64,000 nucleotides of DNA. Source: Lobosporangium transversale (taxonomy: Eukaryota > Mortierellomycota > Mortierellomycetes > Mortierellales > Mortierellaceae). The translations under genes and the position numbers were made by a program. This document shows positions 50,354 to 62,433 of this stretch, in pieces (within the stretch, counting starts at the first letter, position 1; the number at the start of each line of letters is the position of its first letter). The stretch covers positions 62,001-126,000 of the forward strand of contig NW_019029044.1 of assembly GCF_002105155.1 (NCBI RefSeq), given 5' to 3'. The notes beneath the pieces are model-generated. The model was given only the letters and a program-made list of their open reading frames with translations, ran no database searches and was not told the origin of the DNA.

Positions 50354-51936
50354 TTACTCCTTGAGCTTCTTGGAACCGCGAAGCAAACCAGTACGGCGGG
50401 CAGCAATGAGACCAGCCTTCTGACCGGGGACAGCATCGCGGGCGATGGTTGAGGCGTGACCAATGTGCTGGTGGTTTCCTCCTCCGTGAGGGTGATCGAC
50501 GCTGTAAAAATGGGATTTTAAAAAAGAAAAAGTGGGGTTGATTGTTAATTTCTTTTAGTATTATAAAAAGGAAATATAAAGATAAAAAAAATCCAGAGAT
50601 AAAAACATACGGGTTCATAGCAACACCACGAGTCTTGGGCCAAGAGTTGCGCTTGACACGGAACTTGTGGAATGCACGACCGGCCTTCAAGAGAGGCTTG
50701 TCAATACGACCACCTCCAGCGACGATACCAACGGTGGCACGGGCGTTGGAGAAGACGACCTTCTTGGCACCAGATGGGAGCTTGATACGGGTCTTGCCAT
50801 CATCGGGGTTGTGGCCAATGACAGTGGCGTAACCACCAGAGGTACGGGCAAGAGCACCGCGGTCACCAACGGTCTCTTCGACGTTGCAGACAACGGTACC
50901 CTCGGGCATGGAGCCCAAAGGAAGAACGTTACCAATGTTCAAGGCAGCCTTCTTACCGCAGTAGATGAACTGACCAGTGTAAGTTCCCTCTAAATCAGCC
51001 ACAAAAAGAAAACAACAAAGTCAATTCTTGTAATGCCTAAATATCCAACATATTATTAAAAAAAAAACAGACCAGGATTGCCCTTTAAATATATACGAGC
51101 CTAGATATATATAGATATATAGATCATTAACTCACCAGTGGCAATGAAGGTCTCAGTGCGCATCTTGTATCTAAATGAACAGATGGTACAGCCAAACATC
51201 AAAGGTGTTGCAAAAAACGCATTAGATTATGAAATCAGAAAAGGTTCACAGTTGAAGAGAAAGAGAGAGGGTGAAAAGATGGTGAAGCTCAGCTTCACAG
51301 GAATGACGTCCATTTCTCCTGGTGGAGTTGTTTTGAGAATTACGACAGTAGTGGTTACTCAATTCAATGCTGTAGCTTTTTTTTTTTCTATCCGAGGCGA
51401 TACGACTGAATGGACCGAGAAAATAACATTGATAAAAAAAGCGTTGAGTGTCCATGGTGGCATAGCGAAAAGAGCGTTGAGTACATGCAGACAGTTGGAC
51501 TCTTTACTTATTTCTGTAGCCTCCATCCTCATGTCCAAACTGCTCTGTCCATGATATATACGTATTAGATTTGCTTCTTAGCCTTGGTATTCGTTTCAAT
51601 CATTATTCCCTTGTCAAAATAGTCCATGTCCTGTTCATTTTTCTGTATCTGTAGAAGGGTTTTTTTTTTTCTTTTTTCCTTTTTGATTGTTTGCTTTTGC
51701 TGTTTGTAAAGCTCGGTATATTTTTTTTTTTACCTGTAGGGGTCACGGAACTGGACCTTGGCGAGGGGGGCGCCACGACCGGGGTCATGGATAACCTCCT
51801 TGACAATTCCACGAATGTAACCGGTACGCTCGGCGAAATCAAGGGAACGCAACTTGGCGGCACCCTTGCGCAGGCGGGTGTGCGACTTGAAGATTCCTCC
51901 AGGACCCTTACGCTGAGCACGAATGACACGACCCAT
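50354..51936 (-). CDS. Cytosolic 60S ribosomal protein uL2 (RPL8/L2), 254 aa
   Basis: Universal large-subunit protein at the peptidyl-transferase region. Four exons: 51734-51936, 51136-51170, 50611-50989, 50354-50501 (765 nt, 254 aa, the family's length). It starts [20 protein letters not shown] and contains [90 protein letters not shown] and [13 protein letters not shown], with the conserved functional His in the HPHGGG loop. The second exon is only 35 nt ([11 protein letters not shown]). Third-position GC is high, as in RACK1, fitting strong expression. Intron 1 (51171-51733) is long at 563 nt and has no box C/D or H/ACA element that I could see. Confidence 0.97.
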
Positions 51937-53385
51937 TTTCTAAGGAAAAAAAAAATAATAATAATAATAAACGAGTTGTATCCATTAGTCCAGAGTCGTA
52001 AGTAGTAGCTGGAACGAGATTGAACAATCCAGTGCTAAAAGGGAAAAGGGAAAAGGGAAAAGGAATCAAAGGTTCTCCATGATCTGAATAACAAAAAGTA
52101 GTTGAATCCTGATAAAGTCTCTCATCGCTATTCAAGTTCATGAATGCATCGTTGTCTCCTGTTCCTTCTTAATGGCTCAAATAGCATCACTCTGAGCTGT
52201 TAAGAATTGACTATTGTCCGGTAGAGAAACAATTAGATCCCTCTCATCCAGGTCATACTTTCTTTTCCAGTAGTGATTAACAGCATCAACCACTCTAATC
52301 TTTTTTTCCCTTCAATCTCCTTTAGAAAATGCATTCATTGTCTCAAATTAGACGAAAAGGTGAATCCTGCATGAATCGATTGCAAAGCTGATGAAAATAG
52401 TAGATGGTTTTTTGACCGTGTGATATGGATGCTGAGATATGTGAGAGTCGTAAATGAATAATAGTGATATAGTGTATATATTGGATGGATCGATTCCGTT
52501 GAGGATTTATTGCATGGATGCGCCTCTGTATGACTCCTTCCTCCATGGGTCGATCGCCAAATTATTTTCTCCAAAGGCACTCACAATTAAAAATAATCGT
52601 GGAAAAAGAGAGGCTGTGATACGATTCACCTACAGTCAATTGATATTCCTTTACTTTCAGAAATCCAGTCATCACGTGCATTCCCTACCATCCCCACTTA
52701 CCGCTTTGACTGAAGACTGTGATAACCTTCAACGCATTGAATAAAACCCACGCCTTGGATAACAAACATTCTTAAACTCCTCAATCGTCTGTCATGGCAT
52801 ATTTGCCTCCATTTTGCCCATCTCCATGTATTAGTAGACGCGTCTCCATGTTAATTTTAAACGGTTATCTTTGAGGAATTTTCGTCAGCCTAGCGTCTAA
52901 CCATTTTGTAGTAGCACCTATTACATGAGCAGCTTAGTACTAAGCCCATCTTCTCTCAAAGAGGACAAGCCTTTTAGTAATTAATTTTCTACACATTTTT
53001 CTTCTTTTTACTTTTTTACTGAATGCCCTATTCAGCGCATTCCTCATGGTCTTTTTATGCGCTTTATTCGTTTGCGAAACCTTTTGTATAACTTCCAGAA
53101 GCCCCATCAATTGAGCGATGCAAATGATATGTTTGCTGAACTTGTCTACGATACTCCCTGATAATTCTTTATGAAGATAAAATTGCCTTTGTTTTCTATC
53201 GCTTATAGCTAGGCTATTAGAGTAAATACAATGGACTTGATGCGGGGTCTTTGCATTGCTGGATAAGGCCTGACAACTAAAAAGACGCCCATATCTCACG
53301 TCTTGAAAGTTGGACTTTATGAACTTTATGAAACATGGAGGAATTGGATGCCCAACTTCATTATCTCAGCACAGACAATCTCCTC
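51937..53385. other. Intergenic region between uL2 5' end and NLR copy 3 3' end
   Basis: Left part (51937-52300) is the uL2 promoter/leader, with an AAT repeat at 51952-51970 and GGGAAAA repeats near 52036-52060. Middle part shows nothing. The right part, about 52990-53370, matches the 3' flank of NLR copy 2 and carries a 119-codon minus-strand open frame (52940-53299, with IYSNSLAISDRKQRQFYLHK) of unknown meaning. Its counterpart beside copy 2 is interrupted. Confidence 0.5.
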
Positions 53386-56300
53386 CTAATGATGCTGATC
53401 AGTATTGTCATAAGATCCATTTAGGATAAAATATGCAACTTCGCACTCGCTACATGCACTACACTTGCTGCAAATGAACTGGTGTCCTTTGGCTGCTTCA
53501 CTTTTAGCCATCAATGATCTTGTTCTGCAACTATTCTTCTTAAAGCTCGTATCCAAACCATCGCTTTCCGGTATTCTGAGTTCGGTTGACGTTGCTTTCT
53601 CCGCCTTCTCATGACTTGCTCCTTGGGAGGTCTGTATTATATTGCCAACAGCTCCATGTTGATCCAGCAGTTTTCTATTCATTTCACTCAAGCCATAAAC
53701 ACCTTGAATCCTTGCATTGTTCGCATATAGACCTGTTTGCTTCGTGCTCCACTTCAGGCTGGCATAGCACTGGCCATCTTCCTCTTTGGTGATCTGCCAC
53801 ATTCGAACAGAGCCGGCCAAACATCCCATTGCTAAAAAACATCCTTCTTCGGAAACATTCCAGTCAAGGCTTATAACATATGTCCCGACCAATGGGATAG
53901 CATTTAGGCACTTGGCTGACTCTGCATCCCACAGCCGTACAGTCATATCAAGACTGGCAGAGGCAATATACTGGCCATCACAAGAATAAGATATGTCATT
54001 TATATCCCTAATGTGGTCTCCAAGCACATGTAGCACGACTCCTGATTCAGTATCCACCACATTAATTTTCCCTTCATCACTTCCAACAACCATCTGTCGA
54101 CAGGATGGTGAAAACGCAATCACTTTCTGAACCTCTTTGAAATCTATTTCGAAGCAGAGCTCTCCTGTATGTGCAGACCGTAGCTGCACCTTTTCTTTGT
54201 CCTGGATGAATGCTATCTTCTGGCTGTCAGGCGAATAAACACAACATTTCTGGCCAAACGAGTCAGTCAAATCCAAACCCTCTAACTCATACAGTAGATC
54301 CCCTGAATGTGTTGTCCAGACTCTGATCCTGTCGCCTTGATCATATAAAGCAATTTGGTGACCATTAGGTGAGAATAACAATTGCTTCGCTCTATTGCCA
54401 TTTCCTTGTAGAGTGCGTATGAGTTGTCCTGTTTGTGTGTTCCACACACTCACATCTCCATTAAAGTGACCACAGGCAATTTGATGGTCAATGGGTGAAA
54501 TATCTAAGTTGGAGATGCCGCCACCCGAATTTAGTAGCTTCAAAGCATGAATAGATTTGCCTGATTGAGTATCCCAAAGATAAATGCATGGATCATCGCC
54601 ATAGCTACAATAGGCAAGCTGACCATCAGGTAAATACTTGATGTCACTTATTAATTGTTGTAAAGTATGAATACATTGCCCTGTTCGACTATCCCACACA
54701 CGAACTGTACCGTCCGAGCTCCAGGATACGATGTGCTGTCCGTTCCGTAAAAACTTTACTCGGAGGACTGGTTTTGTATACCCATCTGAACCATGGCTAG
54801 ACTGTTGTGATTGTGTGTCCCACAGGCGTATCGTTTTATCATCGCTAAACGACGCAATCTGGTGGCCGTTAGGTGAATATGCTATATGGCATATTCTATC
54901 AGTGTGGCCATATAATGTGTTGATCAGTTGTCCGGATCGAGCATCCCAAAGTTGCACTCTATTATCGACACAACAAATGGCTATCTGTTCACCATTTGGT
55001 GAATAGCTTAAATCATTGTCAAAAGCGGGATTGGCTATAATAGTATGGATGACCTTCCTTGTTTGCATGTTCCATTGATATGCCTCATTATCAGTAATCG
55101 AAGTGGCGAATCTCCCACAAGGAGAGTATTGAACACCCTTGGCAGGCTCCTTATGCTCCAAGACCCACTTCTTCTGGCCAGAACGTGCATCCCATACATC
55201 CAGCGAGCAAGACTCATCACCACGAATGATGATTTCCTGACTGTCAGGCGAATACACGATTTGTTCAACCTGAGACTCACAGTCTTGGAGCTTCTGTATC
55301 AGTTCTCCTGATGCCGCATCCCATAATAGTACCGCCTTATCTTTGCCTCCACTTGCAATCTGCTTTCCATCAGGTGAATACGCCACACATGTCATGTCCC
55401 CAGTGTGCCCCTTTAATGTGTGTTGGGGTATACCAGACCTAATATCCCACACATGCACTGATCCATCAGAACTAACTGTGACGAGATGATCACCGCTTGG
55501 TGAGTACACTACAGCATTAACATAGCCTGTATGACTCTTCAAGGTAGGAACCACTGCGTCTGATGTTACATCAGATACGCTAATCATATGGTCATTTACA
55601 GCAATTTGTTGACTGTCTGGAGAGTAGCAGAAGTTGTCAAAGCCTTCAAAATGCAAACAATCCTCCCATGTCAATGTGTCATAGATGCTGACATAGCGCC
55701 TCCCGGTATCTGAATTGAGCGCAACTACAGCTAATGTCTTGCCATCAGGTGAATATGATCCCTTCCATACTGCTTCCTCTTCGCAAAGAAGTGGCCATTC
55801 TCCAAACTGTACTCCTGACATCTTGACTTCACTCAGGTCTGCCTTCTGAAGCCAACAGCCATGGAGCTTAGTCTTCCTCAGATCTGCTCCTTGTAGTTGG
55901 GTACCATCGAATATACCATGGCTAAGGTCGGCTCCAGGGATCTGAATGCCTCGCAGGTCTGCTCCACTGAATGTTTCTCTTGCTCGAACAAGGATCGTCA
56001 TTGCATTGGCTGCTGCTATTCGCCACTTGCTATCGCTCTTCGAGAGCTCTACATACTCGTACAACTGCTGTTTGAACTTTGCTTCCAGTTGGATACGGTC
56101 CACAAGGAACTGAAGAATAGATGGCTCCTCTACAAAACTTTTCCACATTAAGGGTGAGCTTTCGTCGGGGTCCATCCTAGCATTATCTTTCTCGACTATA
56201 TTACTCTCTTCTGTCTCAAAGCTGTACACAGAGCTGGTACTCCCTCTTCGACACCAAGTTGGTGCTTCTGGTGCTTCTCTATCACTCACAATCACGCTCC

Positions 56301-59300
56301 TCTCTTTCTGTGGCTCAAACATCGCTCGTACCACACAGTACTCCAGAATAGACCGATGCACAAACCGATACTGGCTGCCTGTACGGTTTAGAGGTGATGC
56401 TTCTCGAAGGAGATCCTTCCTACTCTCTCTGCTAAAGTACTCCTCTTTCCATGTACCCTTGTCCTTCGATGGAGAATAGTCCACTACTGGATTGCCATCT
56501 TGGTGTCTGTAGACTGCCACAGCCAGCTCTGTCAAATATCTGATCCCATTCTGTGCAAACCCTTCATCACACAATGTCCGGAACATCCTCTTATCTCCTG
56601 ATATCATTATCTCGCTTAATCGCTTCTTGCCTCGTTCGAGCCACAACTCTACAAACTTGTCATACAGTGTGACGCGCTTGACCTGTGTTTTGGAAGCATC
56701 TTGGTGTGGGTCAATCATCCGTGGCAATACTTCAAGCGAGAGTGACAGTATGAATGGGTTCTTCACAAGCTCATTTAGGCTAGGAATCATTTTGAGTGCT
56801 CGTTGATAGTCTTCCACACTCCACATTAGATCCATGGCACCGACATACTGTTTGATATAGTCATCGATCTGTGCCTCAGAGAATGGTACAATCACAGCTT
56901 CTTGAAACAATCCAGCGTCTGCTTGGTGGTTGCGATCCATAGGCTGGAACCGATCTCGATAGTCTATCCCAAGATACTCACTGCGACAATTGATCACTAT
57001 CTGACACATCCACTCACCAGGCTTGTTGAGACGGTTAGAAACATACAGGTTGCTGGTCTGCATGGACTCATCGTATCCATCACAGATCAAGATGAATGAC
57101 CGAGTCAGCTTCAGTTCCTTGGTCTGCGTCTCTGTGAAGCCGTATGCTTGTAGTTGCTTTGCGACCATGTCCTTTGCAGGGTTATCAATGGATGGTAGAT
57201 TGATAAACAATGGGATCCGACCGTGCTTCTTCCGATACACTTCCCACAGAGCTGACTCTAGAGTGTGATTGAATGTTGACTTGCCTGCTCCTGAATCACC
57301 TTGGACTAGGAACACTTTTTGATCGCTGTCCAAGAACTCTTTCACCTTATCCATTAGCAAGAACAAATCATCATCACTTGCTTGAGGGCTTGCTTTTGCA
57401 TACTGTTGAACGTAAAAACCACGATCATCTCCAGTTTCCATCCGCTGTCGTTTGAGTAGGCGTAAGCTCTTCTCGACATCAGGTTTATTTTGTACATGAT
57501 CGAGCAATGATGGAGAAGCAGGTGAGGGTGGTGTAGTGATGAAGGGATATTTTGCTAGTGGCTCGTTGAAACAGTTCATGTATAGCTGCTGTTTGTTGGT
57601 ATCACCATCCATAGCAAGATCAGTCAGAAGTGACTCAGCGACTACAGAAGGATATGTAAGTAGAGCATATAGTGCATTATTAGCACCTTTGTTTCTCATA
57701 GTCCAACTGAATATGTGGTTCCATATCTATTTACCTTGTAGATGTTCGCTCGATAATGACACCAGGCTCTTTAGTATATTAATGACCCATTGCTTGATCT
57801 CCACATGGCCACCCCAGTCTCTGTCATTCTTGTAGATCTCTCCAAGGAAACTAACTGCATCTTGGCGTGCCTTCATGATCCACTCTGTACTGGCTGCAAT
57901 CTCTCTTAACCGCAGACATATTCCCCATTGGAATGCTACATCTCGTCGACAAGGTGCTTCACATATAAGAGTCTTGAACTTGGTGAGCTCACCTGATTGG
58001 AGGAATGCATCAGCTCTACGGAGTGCTGGATACCATGCACTCTTGTGACTAAAAGCTAGTCCTTCTTCCACACTGTGTTTGAATGCTTCTCCACTTGTGT
58101 AGATTGATGTTGCACCTTTGTACATCCGTAAACTTTTATCTATAGCGTCAGCCACAGATGGGAGCCCTCTCTGGACATTGGACAGTTCATCCATGAAAGC
58201 ATTGAGATCCCAATCCTTGACTGCACTTACTGCTCCAAACACTCCTTGAGCCACTGCTGATGTACGTCGAAGCATGGCCTGCATTATTGTTTCATCATTT
58301 GGGATATACAGTAGAGCTTGTGAAGCATAAGCTGCATGGTAGACCAAAAAAGGATCTGAGCTATCTTTCAGTACCTTCAAGTAGGCTGACAGTGGCTCAT
58401 GGAGTTGTTCTCGGTTCAGACCCTTGACTTGATTGTCGACCATGGCATCTAGAACATGTGAGACTGTAACACACAGCTGATAGATGTGACTGCCAGATTG
58501 TTCATGTGTGCCTTGTAAGCAAGAGCTGAGAGTGCTGAGAATATGAACTAGATCGTAAGGGTCGAGATATCTAGGAGGAACATGCTGGACCAGTTGAGTC
58601 AATCCTTCGAGTAAATGAGTCTCTAGCATGATGTTCTGCTTGATTCCATTGACCAAAGCCATGAGTAGTGTCCTGTATTGGTCATAGTCGAGGACTGGAG
58701 CCAGCATCACAACTTCAGTGACAATAGCCTCAGACTTGATATCGTCATGGATGAACATAGTAATCACATCAGATGCCAGGTTGCAAAGACGCTCTTGCTC
58801 ATCATGATCATCCGATGTGGCCAAAGACCATTCTTGCTCTTGCTTACTGAGGTCTTTTCTTGGAATGGGAGCAGTAGGAAGCAATCCAAGACAATACGCT
58901 AGCTGCTGTGTATTGTTCAAAGGTGTATCTGGATGAGGGAGGTTGTACTTGAAGATCACTTGAGGTACATCTTGGCTAAATATTTCTTTAGGGACAATCA
59001 CAGAGCTGTGGATCAAGAGGCTCTTCAATGCATTGTTGATATTGTCGACTTTGCTACCGATTGTGCTAACGCTTTCTTGAACAGTTCTGCTGTTGCTTTG
59101 AGTTTTGCTGCTGCTATTGGCATCGTCATTACCATCATTACCACCACCCTCATTGTCATCTTTGGCAGCGTTGCTGGCTCGACAATACGTATGAGGGTTG
59201 CTTGGAGCTGGGTTGAGTTGTTGAGGATGACCCCATTTGGCTGCATGCTTGTAGCCTCTTTTAGAGTGATCTGGATGACCGAGATTGTCAAACAATGCAC

Positions 59301-59559
59301 CAACATCATTCAGAGTAGCAGCGATTGCCTTGCATAGCGCTTTGTTTGCATTGTCTGTATTGCTTGTTGAGGCTTTGACAAGCAACTTTTGATCAGATTG
59401 CTGTATTCGATAAAGAGCATTCTCAGCATCCAAACATATCTCCAAAGCGAGCACAGGATCGTTTGTTTTGTGTGCCTGCTCCAAGTAGATGGTAGCAAGG
59501 TCTAAGGCTTTCTGAGGTGGGAGTTGGTCTCGCCTTGGCATGCTTTGTAGCCACCTCAT
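53386..59559 (-). CDS. NLR copy 3: intact helical - NACHT - pentapeptide - WD40 STAND receptor, about 2026 aa
   Basis: Two exons: 57735-59559 and 53386-57641, separated by a 93-nt intron (57642-57734; donor GTAAAT, branch-like GCTAAT, acceptor TGTAG). Total is 6081 nt. An in-frame ATG 15 codons upstream (59604) is an alternative start; 59559 matches copy 1. N-terminal exon: helical ARM-like region (ALEICLDAENALYRIQQSDQ, Asn/Ser linker, CLGLLPTAPIPRKDLSKQEQ, CEAPCRRDVAFQWGICLRLR) with no stop. Second exon: Walker A GDSGAGKST, Walker B LICDGYDES, NACHT helical part, pentapeptides (FSGADLRG to LSEVKMSG), about 16 WD40 repeats and a Cys tail CSKCSACSEC. First 635 residues of the NACHT frame differ from copy 1 at only about 17 positions; the WD40 part differs far more. 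As the intact member it is the best candidate for a functional receptor, presumably NTP-dependent and oligomerising like other STAND proteins. Ligand and effector output are unknown. Confidence 0.88.
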
Positions 59560-59968
59560 GCTTTCTTTTTTCTTTTTCTCTGTAGCTGTCAAAGCAAGAA
59601 GCATTACTATAAGGTTAACGGTATTTCATCAGCAAGATAATCATGTAATAACGATATTGAAGAGAGACTCACAGCAGAAGACTTGCAATCAAGAAGAGTG
59701 TATGAATGGCCCAAAATACAGCAATGAAGTCGAACAACGCAAAAGAAGAGAATGGAGCCGAGGGTGGGCAATGAAATATGTGGGTGAATAGAGTAGTAGG
59801 GAGAGGTAATAGAAGGTTGAATGAAAAGAGAGAGAAAAAGATAAATCGACACGTGAGCAAGATGGCGAAGCAATGTTTCACAAAAGATGGAGAAGATCGA
59901 GCCAGCATCGCCATTTGATATCTGAAAGTGCCTCCATTCCCAGTATTCTTTGTTAGGAAGCGCCTCAC
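59560..59968 (-). repeat. 5' flank of NLR copy 3, homologous to 31344-31750
   Basis: Same ordered blocks as upstream of copy 1, including TATTTCATCAGCAAGATAATC-type sequence (plus strand), with short indels. Similarity ends after GAAGCGCCTC at about 59968. It marks the upstream boundary of the duplicated segment and probably holds the promoter. Confidence 0.7.
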
Positions 59969-60574
59969 CTTCTTATCGTTCTTCACCACTATCTACACTC
60001 TCCATTTAAAAATAATCGACCAGGAATTAATTAAAAATCTAGTCAGCCAGTGAAAACCCCTAACGTTCCTCAAAGCCGTTGCTCACAAGGCTCCATACTC
60101 AATCCCTTCAAAAACTAGCCTAGCTCAAAATCTACCTCCTAGAAAACTGTCCCAATAACCATGGATTTGAAATATTGACTAAAATCATTATCCCAATTGA
60201 TGCAAAACGCTGCTTAATATAAGAAAATAAACCCTATTCTCGAACTGTTTGCAAGTATACACAAGAGTATACAGGTCGCTATTAACGCTCTTTAAATATC
60301 TGTCAAATGAACGATAATTTAATAATCATATCTGAGAAATGTCCGAGAGATAATAACCCCATACCATATTTCAAATGTTCAGGGATAGGTTATGAAAATG
60401 GAAAATGTCATATCAAAATGAGAGGCGCAGATATAAAAATTTATTAAACTACAAAGTTGGCTCCTTCGAGTGGTCCCTGGTCCAGGCATAAATTTTTTAA
60501 TCTATTGCTCGTTACGAGACATGAGCAGGAGGCGATCGCCATCAAGGTCAAAGCGCTGAGAAGCCCCCCAAGAA

Positions 60575-60765
60575 CATGTCGAGTATATGTGAGTTCAAGT
60601 GAAGGATTATGACCAATGAAGCAGCAGGCATAATACAAGTAGACTAAGCTTGGACTTGCATCATATGGCGTTATTATATATACATCACCCATTGATCCAT
60701 GTCAAATGGTTTATACATGCTTAGATTTGGTCAACAGCGCCACCAATTTGCTCTTTAATGTGAAA
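60575..60765 (-). repeat. Dispersed repeat fragment, copy B (partner near 10078-10265)
   Basis: Reverse-complement match to copy A: an exact 16-mer at 60732-60747 plus imperfect flanking blocks in the same order and similar spacing. Roughly 190 bases, old and diverged. No target-site duplication or terminal repeat is visible. Confidence 0.55.
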
Positions 60766-60774
60766 CGGCTGCAC

Positions 60775-60840
60775 AAGCATTGAAAATGGTGACACGGATA
60801 AGCATGGCCCCTGTTCAACAAACTTGGCAGAATCAGAAAA
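60775..60840 (+). ncRNA. Weak U6 snRNA-like stretch (possible diverged copy or pseudogene)
   Basis: AGCATGGCCCCTG at 60801-60813 is identical to the highly conserved core of U6 snRNA that follows the ACAGAGA box. The bases before it (ATTGAAAATGGTGACACGGATA) resemble the U6 stretch ATTGGAACGATACAGAGAAGATT only with substitutions and a short gap, and the ACAGAGA box itself is not intact. Downstream the U6 3' region is not recognisable; an A run follows at 60837-60848, then a B-box-like TGTTCGAATCA at 60853-60863. A functional U6 gene is unlikely. Confidence 0.2.
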
Positions 60841-62433
60841 AAAAAAAATTTGTGTTCGAATCAGAAAGAAAGAGAGAGCCCTAACCCATTGGGTGGGCAA
60901 AAAGAATCAACGAAACATTTGAGAGGAGAAAGGGGGAAGGTATCCATTCACCTGTGTTTCTTGGCTTTCATGTGGCCGAAACTTGTTCCTCAGATGAATC
61001 TGTATTATTCGGTTCTCCATAAAAGATAAAGTCTCGGACCCAACTGTCTTCTATCGGCTAATTGACTGCCAGGAAATGCAAAATGAGCTCATGCTACCTG
61101 ACTTTTGTAAAGTCTACAAAAATATACGATTGGTAAGAAAGAGTAGACGTTCTGACTCTTTTTTTTTTTATTGATCACCATTAGCCTTCTTCACCGGACA
61201 CATGTATTTTTAGTCCAAGTATTCACAAGGATGAATTAATATACAAATGTATATGTATATGTAGACGTGTACAGTACATACTCTAACAATGCTCTCAACA
61301 CAGAAATGACAGCTATTAACCTTATTTTGTTGGCACCAATACGCTGATATAGACCATCTATTCATCTTTTTTTTCATTTCTCTTTCGGACCTCTAAAAAA
61401 ACAATGCAGAAAAAAACTCGCTTCATCAATTGAGAATCAGACTAGGCAAGGCATTAACCGAGGCATTTGCTTGCCCGATTAACAGTATATATAGAAACAC
61501 ATAGTTTACGATCATGAAGAGATGGAGAGATTAGGAAGAGAAGGAGGAGAAGACCGCAATTCCCGATCAAAAAGAAAAAGAAAAAAAAAAAAAAAAAAAA
61601 AAATCAACAACAATAACAACAGCGGTAGCAAAGACATGTGTAGAAAAAACGTTCTTCAGGGACATGTGTTCTGGTACCTTACTTTTATAAAAATGAGGCG
61701 CAGGATAGACCCCGGGCGGCTCACAAGGACGAAGACCAATAGCCCATTCTTCATTCTGACAATTTCTTTTGGGGGAAGTGAAGGAGGAAGATCGATGAAG
61801 TGGCGCTAACATATAGATATCTACACACAAAAGTATATTGCATTTTCATATACATTTATATTTATTAATAAAAAAAAATTAGTAGAGCAAAAAAAAAAGC
61901 GGACTAAGTAGATGTTAGCAAGCTAGGTTTGAAGCAGGATGTTAAATATGACAACAACGGACGGCGCATGTCCTCATTGCATGCTCATGCATGATATATA
62001 AGTGCATATGAATGTGTATGATGTGTGTAATGTGAAGACAGGGCCTTCTTGGCTGTTGTTGAACGGCTATTATGCATAAAGAAAATGTGGTTTTGTTTAT
62101 TTGCTTTGTTTGTGTTTAATCATTTATATGAGACGAAGGCAAACCACGTTGTCTTTCTTTTTTACTTTTAATTTTAATTTTAATTCCAACAAAACAGAAT
62201 CCTTCTTCCTTTCTCCTACAAAAGAAACCCTCTCCCTTTACCTTTACTCCATTCTGGATACCCTTCAATCCTCTAATCCTCCCTAATAGCTTTTCCTTCT
62301 TTTTTATCAACCATGTTCATGTAGACACTTCAAACTTCATTCATTTCATTTCATTCATCATTTTTCTCATTCATTCATTATTTTTTTTTTTTTTTTAGTT
62401 ACGTCCTCATTACTTTTCTAGTCTCACTCCATC

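Larger units (their letters stand above)
59969..62433. other. 2.5-kb intergenic region, no supported gene
   Basis: AT-rich. It holds the inverted partner of the dispersed repeat (about 60575-60765), a U6-like stretch near 60775-60840, an A run at 61574-61602 and a T run at 62380-62398 before the next gene. The minus-strand frame 60444-60692 (82 codons, with a hydrophobic segment GGLLSALTLMAIASCSCLV) overlaps the repeat but is not open in its other copy, so I do not call it. The plus frame 61522-61809 is dominated by a Lys run. Confidence 0.5.

Noticed and set aside
60444-60692. 82-codon minus-strand frame with a hydrophobic segment
   Set aside because: It overlaps the dispersed repeat, is not open in the other copy, and has no recognisable domain.
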